Counted from the first letter of the stretch, positions 19,696 through 29,533 are shown. The stretch: 64,000 bases of DNA from Aquimarina algicola (GCF_006443095.1 NZ_VFWZ01000002.1:1054001-1118000); one strand, 5' to 3'. Made by a program: numbers and translations. Notes: generated by a model from the letters alone, not told the origin.

Positions 19696-20643
19696 TTAGA
19701 AACCATAATTGATCCCTAAACCAAATACCTCTCTGATCTGAAATGCTCCGATTGCATTATCATCATAAATTGCTTGAAAAGTAAGATTAGTTGATAGATA
19801 TTTGTTTATTGTCATCACGATATTTGCTGTATAATCTAAATCTACATTTTGTGGATCTTCAAGATAATTAGAATATAAATTCAAAATGTTTTCCATAGAA
19901 ATGTTTTCCATGATTTCAAATTTAGCATAAGCATTAACAGAAGCACCAAACTCAAAACGTGTAGATTCATTGGCCTCTACTCCAAAATACTCATCATTTG
20001 CATCTAATAAATTATTAGGATTATTTGTATCCGTAAAATCACCATTTACAAAAATAAATCTGGCAGTTGCCGGTGCTATATTTACCTTTAAATTATCATT
20101 TTTCTTCCATAAAAGACCTGGACCTACAAGAAGATAAGCAGGAGAAAAAATTCGTGTTATTTCTGATCTGGTCTCTCTTGTACCAATTACATCACCTGTA
20201 GTTTCATCAATAATAGGCTCTTCTCCAAATTCGAACCCTTTATCAAATTGAGTTCTAAAGTTAAGGATTAATGAATAATACCAGTTAGACTCTTTGATTT
20301 GTTTACCCAATAAGGAGTTGTATTCGAACCTATCATTAGTTTTTCTTGTAAATTCTTGGTCATCTAATTTAGTTAATCCATAATCAGCAAGAATCTTATT
20401 ATCCCATGTAAGGTTTCCTTTTCTATAATTAAAATCATAAGACAATGATAAGTTACCTGCAATATTAGAAGTTCCTCCTCCTAGCCATTCAGCATTAAAT
20501 GCAGACTGATTAAGCAAAAAACTAATGTTTCCTGCTTTTGTCCATCCATCTTTGGGAGTGTCATCTTTTTTTTCTTCATCTTGCGCAAATAAAGACGTTA
20601 TGCTTATACATAGCATTGTAATGGTTAAGAGTGTGTTTTTCAT
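19696..20643 (-). CDS. DUF3078 outer-membrane-like protein
   Basis: 315 residues with a signal peptide (ISITSLFAQ, cleavage near 20). The DUF3078 opening DGWTKAGNISFLLNQSAFN followed by WLGGGTSNIAGNLSLSYDF is distinctive. Alternating aromatic strands to a C-terminal GLGINYGF suggest a beta-barrel in the outer membrane. Function unknown. It is the last gene of the minus-strand suf block, 191 bases after DUF2480, which is a common arrangement in Flavobacteriia. Confidence 0.85.
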   Translation of the reverse strand: MKNTLLTITMLCISITSLFAQDEEKKDDTPKDGWTKAGNISFLLNQSAFNAEWLGGGTSNIAGNLSLSYDFNYRKGNLTWDNKILADYGLTKLDDQEFTRKTNDRFEYNSLLGKQIKESNWYYSLILNFRTQFDKGFEFGEEPIIDETTGDVIGTRETRSEITRIFSPAYLLVGPGLLWKKNDNLKVNIAPATARFIFVNGDFTDTNNPNNLLDANDEYFGVEANESTRFEFGASVNAYAKFEIMENISMENILNLYSNYLEDPQNVDLDYTANIVMTINKYLSTNLTFQAIYDDNAIGAFQIREVFGLGINYGF

Positions 20644-20834
20644 TTGATCGTTAATTTTATTAATTAATAAACAAGTTGTTATTGAAAGTTAAAGATAGAA
20701 TACTTCAAAACATAACTTGAAAGAATATAATTTTATGCGGGTAAAGATATATTCTTTATAACGATCGTGACCACGTATACTACATATCTACACAGAAGTT
20801 TTCGATAAAAGGTAATATTACTAGATAAGAGGTT

Positions 20835-21344
20835 TTATTTTTGTTTAAACAGAGGAACAGATGAGCATGCTTCTCCATACATAATGCTTTTGGCAACAGG
20901 TTGTAATTTTTGAATTAATGCAATATATGCACCTTGCGGAACAGGTTTATTAGAGCACCCTTTTATGATTAAAAATTTATCTTGATAAGAAGAAACATCA
21001 AGTTGATATATGATTTCTTGATATAATATTGTTTCTAAAGTTTCTAAAGATCCTACAACTACTTTTTTGGCAAAAGGCATAGCTGCACTTGTAAGCAATA
21101 GATATGCCCAACCCGGTATAATTGCATCTGTAGAACAATTGAAAACGATATAACTACTCTGATATTGACTCCAGTCGTGATCAGCTACTTGTTTTCTGAA
21201 CTCTTTTTCTCGTAATATCAGCCCCTCATACAACCAGTCTTTAATATCAAAAACGACTCGATTACCTTCGGGATATAAATCTTCTAAATCAAAAGTGACT
21301 AGCTTTTTATTATTTGCAACTCTATTTACAATTTCTTCTGCCAT
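20835..21344 (-). CDS. DUF2480 family protein
   Basis: 169 residues, no signal peptide. The start EEIVNRVANNKKLVTFDLEDL, the middle CSTDAIIPGWAYLLLTSA and the end IMYGEACSSVPLFKQK are typical of DUF2480, a Bacteroidota family that travels with sufE and the SufT-like gene. Conserved cysteines (STDAIIP region, KGCSNKPVP, GEACSSVP) hint at a role in Fe-S assembly, but this is inference from context. Confidence 0.85.
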   Translation of the reverse strand: MAEEIVNRVANNKKLVTFDLEDLYPEGNRVVFDIKDWLYEGLILREKEFRKQVADHDWSQYQSSYIVFNCSTDAIIPGWAYLLLTSAAMPFAKKVVVGSLETLETILYQEIIYQLDVSSYQDKFLIIKGCSNKPVPQGAYIALIQKLQPVAKSIMYGEACSSVPLFKQK

Positions 21345-21398
21345 AATCTTGCTTCAATACTAATAATTCTTTTAAAAAACGGTATTACTAAAAAGTAA

Positions 21399-21725
21399 TT
21401 AAAGCATTCCTAATTCTAGTTTTGCTTCTTCACTCATCAAATCCTGAGACCATGGGGGATCAAATGTAAGTTCTATTTCTGCATCATTTACAGCATTAAG
21501 AGATTTTACTTTTTCACGTACTTCTTCTGGTAAAGATTCGGCAACAGGACAATTGGGAGAAGTTAATGTCATTAGGATTTTCACATCATAATCTTCATTT
21601 ACAAAAACATCATAAATCAATCCTAATTCATAAATATCTACAGGTATTTCGGGATCATAGATGGTTTTGAGTACCCCGACAATTTTTTCTCCAAGTTCAT
21701 TGGTATCTATAGTAACTTCGCTCAT
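21399..21725 (-). CDS. SufT/PaaD-like DUF59 (MIP18 family) iron-sulfur assembly factor
   Basis: 108 residues. The MIP18/DUF59 domain covers almost the whole protein: YDPEIPVDIYELGLIYDV, then LTSPNCPVAESLPEEVR with the conserved Cys, then FDPPWSQDLMSEEAK. These proteins aid Fe-S cluster maturation or transfer. It lies 45 bases after sufE and 54 before DUF2480 on the same strand. Confidence 0.9.
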   Translation of the reverse strand: MSEVTIDTNELGEKIVGVLKTIYDPEIPVDIYELGLIYDVFVNEDYDVKILMTLTSPNCPVAESLPEEVREKVKSLNAVNDAEIELTFDPPWSQDLMSEEAKLELGML

Positions 21726-21770
21726 GGTATTAATTTTAGTCGATTTTAATAGAATGTCCTTAACAAAAAT

Positions 21771-22193
21771 CTAGTTTAATTGTGTTTGATAAGCTATTGC
21801 ATACATCTTTAATTGTTTGATCATGCTCACCAATCCATTAGCTCGCGTGGGAGAAAGATGTTCTTTTAGCCCTATTTCATCAACAAAATCTGTATTTGCA
21901 TCTATAATATCTTTTGGATGCTGCCCAGAAAAAGCTCGTATGAGTATCGCAATAATACCTTTGGTAATAATAGCATCGCTATCGGCAGTAAACTCGATTT
22001 TTTCATCGTTCATTTCTGCATGCACCCAAACTTTACTTTGACATCCTTTTATAATGTTGTCGTCTGTCTTGTATTTTTCTTCAATGATCGGAAGTGATTT
22101 TCCCAATTCAATCATGTATTCATATCGTTGCATCCAATCATCAAACATGCTAAACTCGTCAACAATTTCTTCCTGAATTTCTTGTATGGTCAT
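21771..22193 (-). CDS. sufE: Sulfur acceptor SufE
   Basis: 140 residues, the usual length. SufE receives persulfide sulfur from the cysteine desulfurase SufS through a single cysteine, here C51 in IIKGCQSKVWVHAE. The rest matches the fold, including GIIAILIRAFSGQHPKDI and LSPTRANGLVSMIKQLK. Its partner sufS is about 3.3 kb upstream on the same strand, separated by three envelope genes. Confidence 0.95.
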   Translation of the reverse strand: MTIQEIQEEIVDEFSMFDDWMQRYEYMIELGKSLPIIEEKYKTDDNIIKGCQSKVWVHAEMNDEKIEFTADSDAIITKGIIAILIRAFSGQHPKDIIDANTDFVDEIGLKEHLSPTRANGLVSMIKQLKMYAIAYQTQLN

Positions 22194-22232
22194 TCTCGCA
22201 AATTTTTAACAAAAATACGATAAGAATTTTTG

Positions 22233-22958
22233 CTATTCAATACTTTCTGCCAATGATAGGATAGTATTAACTAATTGTTCAATTTCTTCTGGTGGATTAC
22301 CATGATCAAATTGTGAAGAAGTAAATGTTTGTGAGGGCAAAATAACCTTGATTTGAGCTATCAAAGCAGCGTCTGTATTTTTTTTTGAGGATGGAGCCTC
22401 TAATGCGTTGATCTTTTCTAATGCTACATCTTGAACTAATGCAGTAATCTCGCTCCAGTCTTTTTTAGAGCATTTTGTCGTTTTACTATCCTTCAAGCTA
22501 CGATCAGCAGTTCGTTCTATAACATCTTTATTAACCTTGATAGAGAGAAAAGAACCACGTGTAGAAGCTCTATATTCTATTGCTATTATTGATGTATCTT
22601 GAGTAACAGGAGAGAGATATTGTGAAACATTTTGGCTTTGAACTTGTTCTTGTGATAATATTTTGACCAAAGTATATTGTAAAGAAGAGCCATCGGCAGG
22701 AGGGTTTTTTATGTTTGATACTTCAACCTTTACAACATATTCGTATCCTTCTTGATATTTAAATCCTTCAATATCATTATAAAAATACATCCATTCATCT
22801 TCGGTCTTTTCTTTGATCAACAAACATTTTTGAAGAGCCACACCTTCACAATCTACCTGATAGCTTGCAATTATAAGTTCTTTTGTCTGCTTAGAAATGT
22901 TGCCACAGGATGAAAACATTGTGGTAAAACTTAGCAATGCTATTACGAATAGTTTCAT
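22233..22958 (-). CDS. DUF4377 lipoprotein
   Basis: 241 residues. A lipoprotein signal (LLSFTTMFSSC, Cys about 19) precedes a DUF4377-like domain at about 30-110: VDCEGVALQKCLLIKE, then YFYNDIEGFKYQEGYEYV and NPPADGSSLQYTLVKILS. DUF4377 proteins are small envelope proteins of unknown function, related to META/HslJ-type heat-resistance proteins. The C-terminal half (about 115-241) has another beta-rich segment I do not recognise. It is 39 bases upstream of sufE and 47 downstream of the M43 protease, so it could be on the suf transcript. Confidence 0.75.
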   Translation of the reverse strand: MKLFVIALLSFTTMFSSCGNISKQTKELIIASYQVDCEGVALQKCLLIKEKTEDEWMYFYNDIEGFKYQEGYEYVVKVEVSNIKNPPADGSSLQYTLVKILSQEQVQSQNVSQYLSPVTQDTSIIAIEYRASTRGSFLSIKVNKDVIERTADRSLKDSKTTKCSKKDWSEITALVQDVALEKINALEAPSSKKNTDAALIAQIKVILPSQTFTSSQFDHGNPPEEIEQLVNTILSLAESIE

Positions 22959-23005
22959 GTATTCTTTTATTTTTCTTTACTCGTAATATACTATAATATC
23001 ATTGT

Positions 23006-24013
23006 CTATAATGAATTTAAAAAACCTTCTCTTGGGCCACCACTTGCAAAGACAGCTCTCATTCTATCAGTTTGTCCACTAGTAAACATATACATACAGG
23101 CATCATCAACATAATCCATATAGTTCATGGTCATATCATTAGATTCACAATTCACCACAGGATAATCAGGACAGCCATAATTAGGCGTATTAGATTCTGG
23201 GGTGTCAGCAACAAAATCGTCTTGTAAACAGCCTCCATCACCCCAAATATGTCGAAGATTTAACCAATGACCAACTTCATGTGTAGTGGTTCTACCTTTA
23301 TCAAAAGGAGCAATAGCAGATCCTGAAGTCCCAAAATACTGAGGTGAAACAACGATACCATCTGTATCAGGATTATCTCCAGGAAATTGAGCATATCCAA
23401 GAACCCCACCATCTATATTACATACCCATATATTAAGACGAGTGTTTGGTGAAATAACATCCGAACCTCCACTTGAAGAGAATTTCATTTCGTCATCGGT
23501 ACCCCACGAAGTTTTGGTTGAAGAAATTCTAATAACACTATCCAAAGAAAAACGAAGGTTTACAGAAGAAGATCGATCAGAAAATTCTTTAGGTATTTGT
23601 GAGATATCCGTATTTTTTTTGTTGAAATCCTCATTGAGAACATCTATTTGTGATTGTATCTGCTCTTCACTAATATTTTCTTTATCATTATTATAGATAA
23701 TGTGTACAACAGTAGGAATATTAATCGTATCCAACACATTTATTCTACCACTCTTTCTCATTTCTATAAACGCCTCACAATGCTTCTCGATATTATCCAT
23801 TTTTGATCTAAGATCAGGGCGCTTTGCCAAATGCTTCTCTAACACTTCCATAGTATTACAACGTTTAATGGGTTCTTGCGACGTTGGTTGTGTTTCTTCT
23901 TGCTGATCAGTATTATTCTGATCTTGTTGATTTCGTTTTTTAGAATTAGTACAACTTAAAAAAGCAATGATTATCACTAACGCAAGGAGTGTCTGATATG
24001 TTTTCTGTATCAT
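23006..24013 (-). CDS. M43 (pappalysin/cytophagalysin-like) zinc metalloprotease, lipoprotein
   Basis: 335 residues with a lipoprotein signal (LVIIIAFLSC, Cys about 21) and a Gln/Asn-rich linker. The catalytic site is HEVGHWLNLRHIWG (H245, E246, H249, H255) followed by a Met-turn MNYMDY near residue 296. This M43B pattern matches secreted Bacteroidota proteases. There is no T9SS C-terminal sorting domain; the protein ends GGPREGFLNSL, so it is probably lipid-anchored at the cell surface or in the periplasm. It sits inside the suf block without an obvious link to Fe-S assembly. Confidence 0.88.
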   Translation of the reverse strand: MIQKTYQTLLALVIIIAFLSCTNSKKRNQQDQNNTDQQEETQPTSQEPIKRCNTMEVLEKHLAKRPDLRSKMDNIEKHCEAFIEMRKSGRINVLDTINIPTVVHIIYNNDKENISEEQIQSQIDVLNEDFNKKNTDISQIPKEFSDRSSSVNLRFSLDSVIRISSTKTSWGTDDEMKFSSSGGSDVISPNTRLNIWVCNIDGGVLGYAQFPGDNPDTDGIVVSPQYFGTSGSAIAPFDKGRTTTHEVGHWLNLRHIWGDGGCLQDDFVADTPESNTPNYGCPDYPVVNCESNDMTMNYMDYVDDACMYMFTSGQTDRMRAVFASGGPREGFLNSL

Positions 24014-24260
24014 AATACTGCATATATTGATGTAACAATTCTCTATTATAAGATAAGGATAAAACGGCTCTTATTTTAATTTTGTTTTATTCTTTAACAA
24101 AAATTAGAACTGTTTAACAGTTTGATATTGAAACCATTAAATTGCAAATACTCATAACATTTATAGTTCCTTCAAGAGTTATATTGAAGCCAATGATACA
24201 AGTTCGATCAATAATATTATGATCATCATTCAGAAATAAATATAATAACGAATACTATGT

Positions 24261-25385
24261 TTATTCGATGATTGTAGAGTTCACTACTCTAATATCGGTA
24301 TCTGCATGAGCCGATATCCCCGGATAGGATGGATACCATGACCCTCCTATATTATTTTCTATTGTAGATGTTTCAATGACCATATTTCCAGAACGGTCAT
24401 TTGTTACAAAAAAGATTGCAGCTCCAAAATCATTAACTTCGTTTGCAGTAATATGAGTTCCCGATAGGGTTAATGTCATCGTATTTCCATCATTATAGAT
24501 AGCACCCCCGCTACCTCCTCCCGGGGTATTTGGTCTTGCAGGATTGCCTCCGCTACCAATCGCTTTATTGTAAGAAAACAAACTATTAATAATTGTCCAG
24601 GAAACTCCAATACTGCTTATTGCTCCTCCATTTGCTCCCGAGTTTCCAAGACCTTCTTTACCACCAAAAGTACTATTTACAATATATACAGGCTGGTTAT
24701 TATATTGGCTAAACACTCTTATAGCTCCACCTCCTACATCAGGGCCATTACTGGCACAGGTGTTATTAAAAAAACGGCAATTTATCGCTTTAAAACGCCC
24801 TCCACGAACCCAAATAGCACCTCCACCATCAAACTCTGTTTCGTTTGTAGAATTGGCATTAGCAAATGTTAAGTTCTGTACTGTTAATCTTGGGTGATCT
24901 TGATTTTGACATTGATCAGTGGTCCAAACTTGATTACGGTCACAAGTATTCATGTATAGAATTCGAGTTTGGTTATTTCCACTCAATGTAACAAGCCCTC
25001 CTCCATCTATGACAACCTCATCGTTAGCATTATTAAACACTTTTGCAGGTGTATCCAATGTAATAGTGATTGGGGCTTCTCCACAATTAAACACAATCTT
25101 ACCCCCTTTTGCTACTGCATCGATAAAAGCCTGACCTGTACAACTTTCTGGTGTGCCATCACCAATTACAGTATCGGGATTAGACACATCTTCTAGTGAT
25201 GCTTCTGCCGGGATTGCAGCGTTACCATCTGGATTTCCTGCAGGAATCCCATCAAAGGGATTTTGTAGTGGATTATCGATTTCTCCTACAGTGTCATTTG
25301 TTTCATTATCACTAATACACGATATTAAAAAAAACGATACGAGTAAGAAAATACTACATTTATATAGGTGATCCTGTAACTTCAT
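24261..25385 (-). CDS. Right-handed parallel beta-helix lipoprotein (pectate-lyase-like fold)
   Basis: 374 residues. The lipoprotein signal is LLVSFFLISC (Cys about 23), then a low-complexity Asp/Asn/Pro linker to about 75. From about 85 the protein shows the repeated pattern of beta-helix coils: VFNNANDEVVIDGGG, LTVQNLTFANANSTN, FKAINCRFFNNTCAS, VYIVNSTFGG, WTIINSLFSYNKA, VIETSTIENN. Such proteins bind or cleave polysaccharides; no catalytic residues can be assigned. It lies 71 bases after sufS and is the first of the three genes that split the suf block. Confidence 0.8.
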   Translation of the reverse strand: MKLQDHLYKCSIFLLVSFFLISCISDNETNDTVGEIDNPLQNPFDGIPAGNPDGNAAIPAEASLEDVSNPDTVIGDGTPESCTGQAFIDAVAKGGKIVFNCGEAPITITLDTPAKVFNNANDEVVIDGGGLVTLSGNNQTRILYMNTCDRNQVWTTDQCQNQDHPRLTVQNLTFANANSTNETEFDGGGAIWVRGGRFKAINCRFFNNTCASNGPDVGGGAIRVFSQYNNQPVYIVNSTFGGKEGLGNSGANGGAISSIGVSWTIINSLFSYNKAIGSGGNPARPNTPGGGSGGAIYNDGNTMTLTLSGTHITANEVNDFGAAIFFVTNDRSGNMVIETSTIENNIGGSWYPSYPGISAHADTDIRVVNSTIIE

Positions 25386-25456
25386 TTTTAAACTATATTA
25401 AGTATGATGATAACATCTTCAACGAGTTATCGATAATGTTATTGTTCCCTTCACTT

Positions 25457-26671
25457 TTATGATAGCATCATTTTTGCTTTTTTTACAGCTTCTACCAAAG
25501 CATCAATTTCTTCTTTGGTATTGTAAAATGAGAAAGATGCTCGTATTGTACCGGGAATTTGATAAAAATCCATAATAGGTTGTGCACAATGATGCCCTGT
25601 ACGTACTGCAATTCCTAACTTATCTACAATAGTACCTACATCATAAGGATGAACTCCTTCTAGGTTAAAGGAAATTACAGAAGTTTTATGTTTTGAAGTA
25701 CCATAGATTCTCAGTCCTTCTATTTCTAACAATCGTTTGGTACCATATTCTAGTAGCTCATTTTCGTAAACAGCAATATCATCAAAACCAATACTATTCA
25801 TATAATCAATTGCTACACCAAAAGCAATTCCACCACAAATATTAGGAGTTCCTGCTTCAAATTTATGAGGCAATCCTGCATATGTTGTTTTTTCGAACGT
25901 TACTTCTTCAATCATTTCGCCTCCTCCTTGATAAGGAGGTAATTTATTCAACCATTCTTCTTTACCGTATAACATTCCTACTCCGGTTGGCCCACACAAC
26001 TTATGAGCAGAAGCAACATAAAAATCAACATCAAGTGCTTGAACATCTGGTTTGATATGAGGCCCTGACTGGGCTGCATCAATCAAAACGGCAGCACCTA
26101 CAGTGTGAGCTTTTTTGATCATCTCTTCGATAGGGTTTATCGTTCCCAGTGCATTAGAGATATGGTTTACAAAAACAAGTTTGGTTTTGCTCGATAGTAA
26201 TTGATCATATACATCCATAACCAATTCGCCTTCTTCTGTCATTGGAATTACTTTGAGCACTGCCCCTGTTCGTTCACACAACATTTGCCAAGGAACAATA
26301 TTAGAATGATGTTCTAATGCAGAAACAATAATTTCATCATCTTTTTGTAATAAATTGGTAAAACCAGTTGCGACTATATTGATACTATGCGTAGTGCCTG
26401 AGGTAAATATAATTTCATAAGGATGCTTTGCATTAAAATGCTTTTGTATTTTTTTGCGTGCTTGTTCATATGCATCTGTTGCTTCTTGAGACAAGGCATG
26501 TACTCCCCTGTGAATATTTGCATTATAATTACTGTAATAATCTACTATAGCATCTATTACTATTTGTGGAGTTTGCGATGTAGCAGCATTATCAAAATAT
26601 ACGAGAGGTTTTCCGTTGACCATTCTTTTAAGGATAGGAAAGTCTTCTCGAATTTTCTGTACATTTATCAT
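25457..26671 (-). CDS. sufS: Cysteine desulfurase SufS
   Basis: 404 residues, a class V aminotransferase fold. It removes sulfur from cysteine for Fe-S clusters and passes it to SufE. PLP is bound by the lysine in SAHKLCGPTGVGML; the persulfide cysteine is C362 in RTGHHCAQPIM. NPIEEMIKKAHTVGAAVLIDAAQSGPH-type strand residues (PLP Asp/Gln) are present near 190-215. The sufBCD genes that usually precede it in Flavobacteriia are absent here: a serine hydrolase gene is transcribed away from its start. Confidence 0.95.
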   Translation of the reverse strand: MINVQKIREDFPILKRMVNGKPLVYFDNAATSQTPQIVIDAIVDYYSNYNANIHRGVHALSQEATDAYEQARKKIQKHFNAKHPYEIIFTSGTTHSINIVATGFTNLLQKDDEIIVSALEHHSNIVPWQMLCERTGAVLKVIPMTEEGELVMDVYDQLLSSKTKLVFVNHISNALGTINPIEEMIKKAHTVGAAVLIDAAQSGPHIKPDVQALDVDFYVASAHKLCGPTGVGMLYGKEEWLNKLPPYQGGGEMIEEVTFEKTTYAGLPHKFEAGTPNICGGIAFGVAIDYMNSIGFDDIAVYENELLEYGTKRLLEIEGLRIYGTSKHKTSVISFNLEGVHPYDVGTIVDKLGIAVRTGHHCAQPIMDFYQIPGTIRASFSFYNTKEEIDALVEAVKKAKMMLS

Positions 26672-26686
26672 AGTCTTTTCTTTCTA

Positions 26687-26694
26687 CAAAAGTA
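26687..26694 (-). promoter_or_regulatory. Candidate -7 element of sufS (TACTTTTG)
   Basis: On the minus strand an exact TAnnTTTG lies 16 bases upstream of the sufS ATG. No good TTTG at -33 is visible. Confidence 0.35.
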
Positions 26695-26750
26695 CTAAGT
26701 ATTTTTAAGTAGGATTATGTATTTTTAGATTGATTTAACCCTTTATTCTT

Positions 26751-28100
26751 ATGAAAAAACTCAAAAGAGGCTTTATTATCTTTTTCCTCATTCTTTTAGT
26801 AACCATTAGTATTGTTTTTGTTCTTAATTATCCAAAACTTACCATACTAACGGGGTATTCTGCCAAAAATATGAACTCATCTATATTTATTGGTCATAGA
26901 AGTGCTGAATACACAGATAAAAATGATAATAATTTTGCACCCGTTCATTTAGCAGATGATACCGTAAATCAAGAAGAAAAATCTTCTGTAGCTTCTGTTT
27001 TTGGTCTTAATGAACGCAAAGCTATCTATAGAGAAGGAGTTGGCAGTGTTCTAATCAATGAAGATTATAAGGCTAATGAACCCGTATTGACTCCAAAAAG
27101 AATCAAGACCAATACAGGATTAGCATATCCCTATGGAGAATTAGAACAAAAAGATACTGTATTTGCCTCTGTTAATTACGATCAAATAAACATCGCTATA
27201 GACTCCATGTTTGATCAAAATGGTCAGGATGTAAAAAGAACCAGAGCTGTTTTAATCCTACACAAAGACCATATCATTGCAGAAAAATATGTAGGAGGAA
27301 TTGATAAAAACTCTAAACTACTGGGCTGGTCTATGACCAAAAGTATTCTCTCTACAGTATATGGAGTGCTTCAATCACAAGGTAAAATTGATATTGATAG
27401 TAAAGCACCTATAAAAGAATGGCAAAATGATGATAGAAAACAAATCACTATTCATAATTTATTACAAATGAACTGTGGTCTAAAGTGGGATGAAGATTAT
27501 GGTTCAATATCTGATGTTACCAAAATGTTGTATTTGGATACCGATATGACTGCATCACAAATCAATAAAAAAGCGATTCATAAACCCAATGAATATTGGT
27601 ATTACTCATCAGGAGTATCCAACCTATTATCAGGAATCTTACGAAAACAATTTACAGATTATCAAGAATATTTGGATTTCCCTTATCGAGAGTTTATTGA
27701 CAAAATCGGTATGCATTCAATGTTAATAGAAACAGATTTGGCAGGTAACTACATAGGTTCATCTTATTCATGGGCAACAGTGAGAGATTGGGGTAAGTTT
27801 GGATTACTATATCTACATAAAGGCAACTGGAACGGAAAACAAATCTTTGACAAAAGCTGGGTGGATTATATTACAACACCTACACCTACCTCTGAAGGCG
27901 ATTATGGAGGACATTTTTGGCTAAATGCAGGCGGATTTTATCCCGATGCTCCCAAAGATATGTTCTCTGCAAATGGTTTTCAGGGACAACGGGTATTTAT
28001 AATCCCTTCCAAAGATTTAGTAGTAGTAAGATTTGGTTTGGCAGGTAATACGGTCGATTTTAATCAGTTTTTAAAAGACATTGTAACTGCAATTCAATAA
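26751..28100 (+). CDS. Serine hydrolase, class C beta-lactamase fold
   Basis: 449 residues with an N-terminal membrane anchor or uncleaved signal (about 8-26). The catalytic SxxK is S194-M-T-K197 in LGWSMTKSIL, the YxS motif is near Y285 in WYYSSGVSN, and HFWLNAGG near 380 takes the place of the third KTG/HxG motif. These penicillin-binding-protein-like enzymes act as D,D-peptidases or esterases in the periplasm. There is no evidence for antibiotic resistance. Confidence 0.88.
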   Translation: MKKLKRGFIIFFLILLVTISIVFVLNYPKLTILTGYSAKNMNSSIFIGHRSAEYTDKNDNNFAPVHLADDTVNQEEKSSVASVFGLNERKAIYREGVGSVLINEDYKANEPVLTPKRIKTNTGLAYPYGELEQKDTVFASVNYDQINIAIDSMFDQNGQDVKRTRAVLILHKDHIIAEKYVGGIDKNSKLLGWSMTKSILSTVYGVLQSQGKIDIDSKAPIKEWQNDDRKQITIHNLLQMNCGLKWDEDYGSISDVTKMLYLDTDMTASQINKKAIHKPNEYWYYSSGVSNLLSGILRKQFTDYQEYLDFPYREFIDKIGMHSMLIETDLAGNYIGSSYSWATVRDWGKFGLLYLHKGNWNGKQIFDKSWVDYITTPTPTSEGDYGGHFWLNAGGFYPDAPKDMFSANGFQGQRVFIIPSKDLVVVRFGLAGNTVDFNQFLKDIVTAIQ

Positions 28101-28146
28101 AAATAATAGAATTTATACGTTTCGATTTGAATAAACATATTATTTT

Positions 28147-28569
28147 CTAAGCACCAAAAGCAGTTAATACCAGATTACGAGCCCCTCCATGATTACGATG
28201 TTCGCAAAGGTAAATGCCTTGCCAAATCCCCATATTAAGCTTTCCATCGGTAATGGGTATTTGAATAGAACTACCCAATATAGATGCTTTGATATGCGCA
28301 GGCATATCATCCGGCCCCTCATACGTATGCAAATAGTACGGAGCATTTTCAGGAACCATAACATTCATGTGACTTTCAAAATCTTTTCTTACTGTCGGAT
28401 CGACATTTTCGTTGATCGTTAAGCCGGCAGAAGTATGTTTGATAAAAACTTGCAATTGACCTATTTGAATTTGTTGTATTTCTGGAATCGCTGAAACCAC
28501 CTCATCAGTAATCAAGTGGAAACCTCTGGGATAAGGGCGCAATGCTATTTCTTTCTGAAAGAAGTTCAT
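28147..28569 (-). CDS. YjbQ/UPF0047 family protein (secondary thiamine-phosphate synthase-like)
   Basis: 140 residues from the ATG at 28569, chosen because family members begin MxxFQKEIxL and are about 138 residues; an upstream in-frame ATG at 28623 would add 18 atypical residues. The core is visible: FIKHTSAGLTINENVDPTVRKD (His and Asn of the active site) and MNVMVPENAPYYLHTYEGPDDMPAHIK-type sequence near residues 75-100, ending GIWQGIYLCEHRNHGG. Some members show weak thiamine-phosphate synthase activity; the true role is unclear. Confidence 0.88.
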   Translation of the reverse strand: MNFFQKEIALRPYPRGFHLITDEVVSAIPEIQQIQIGQLQVFIKHTSAGLTINENVDPTVRKDFESHMNVMVPENAPYYLHTYEGPDDMPAHIKASILGSSIQIPITDGKLNMGIWQGIYLCEHRNHGGARNLVLTAFGA

Positions 28570-28714
28570 ATATTTAGAGTTCGCTATAAATTGAAATTTA
28601 TTTTTACTATATCTTCTAGACACTAAATTAATACTATCTTCACATAAATAATCATATTTTTAATATGATCTCTGATACCTTTACACCTAATTATTACTAA
28701 AAGTCAAGATTTTT

Positions 28715-29533
28715 ATGGATTTATCTCAGATTAAATTAGTCGCTACTGATATGGATGGAACTTTGTTGAATTCTAAAGATCAGATAAGCCATCACTTTTT
28801 TGAACTTTTTCAAGAGTTACAAGAATTAGGAGTAACCTTTGTTGCTGCTAGCGGAAGACAGTATTATAGTATTATCAATAAATTAGAACCTATTAAAGAT
28901 AATATCTATGTCATTGCAGAAAATGGAGCATTAACCATGCTACAAGATACAGAACTGCAAACTACTGCAATTGATAGAAAAACCTATCTCGAACTCATCG
29001 ATATCACTCGAACGCTAAAAGGATCTCAGGTTGTACTTTGTGGTCGTAAAAAGGGATATATTGAAGATTATGGGCAGGACTTTATAAATATGTTTTCTGA
29101 ATATTATGATCGTTATGAAGTTGTCAAAGATTTATCTGAAGTAACCGATGATGTATATCTAAAAATAGCAATATGCAATCAAAATGGATCTGAAAAATAT
29201 GTATACCCTGCTTTAAAACACCTAGAAGGTAGGGTAAAAGTAAAAGTATCAGGAGAAATATGGTTAGACCTATCACATAATCTCGCCAATAAAGGTCATG
29301 CATTACAACAACTACAAGAAAAAAATAATATTACTCCCGAAGAGACTATGGTATTTGGCGATTATAATAACGATCTTGAAATGATGTCGCGAGCGACCTA
29401 CAGCTTTGCTATGGCAAATGCGCACCCTAATGTAAAACAAATCGCCAATTACATGACAAAAAGTAATGATGAAAATGGGGTTGAGTATATGTTACAAAAA
29501 ATGATAGAAGCTAAAAAAGCATCTGTAATATAA
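28715..29533 (+). CDS. Cof-type HAD-IIB phosphatase
   Basis: 272 residues. The HAD catalytic motif is D12-M-D14-G-T-L, motif II sits in VAASGRQYYSI, motif III is the lysine in HNLANKGHALQQL, and motif IV is GDYNNDLEMM near 209. The C2B cap lies between about 85 and 185. Cof-like enzymes dephosphorylate small metabolites (sugar phosphates, flavin or pyridoxal phosphates); the substrate cannot be predicted. A single-gene transcript is likely. Confidence 0.9.
   Translation: MDLSQIKLVATDMDGTLLNSKDQISHHFFELFQELQELGVTFVAASGRQYYSIINKLEPIKDNIYVIAENGALTMLQDTELQTTAIDRKTYLELIDITRTLKGSQVVLCGRKKGYIEDYGQDFINMFSEYYDRYEVVKDLSEVTDDVYLKIAICNQNGSEKYVYPALKHLEGRVKVKVSGEIWLDLSHNLANKGHALQQLQEKNNITPEETMVFGDYNNDLEMMSRATYSFAMANAHPNVKQIANYMTKSNDENGVEYMLQKMIEAKKASVI

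Noticed and set aside
23006..24013. M43 protease as a T9SS substrate
   Set aside because: No C-terminal sorting domain; the protein ends shortly after the catalytic domain and carries a lipoprotein signal instead.
26751..28100. Serine hydrolase as a resistance beta-lactamase
   Set aside because: Only the general SxxK/YxS fold motifs are seen; the length and third motif fit esterase or peptidase-like members better, and there is no mobile context.
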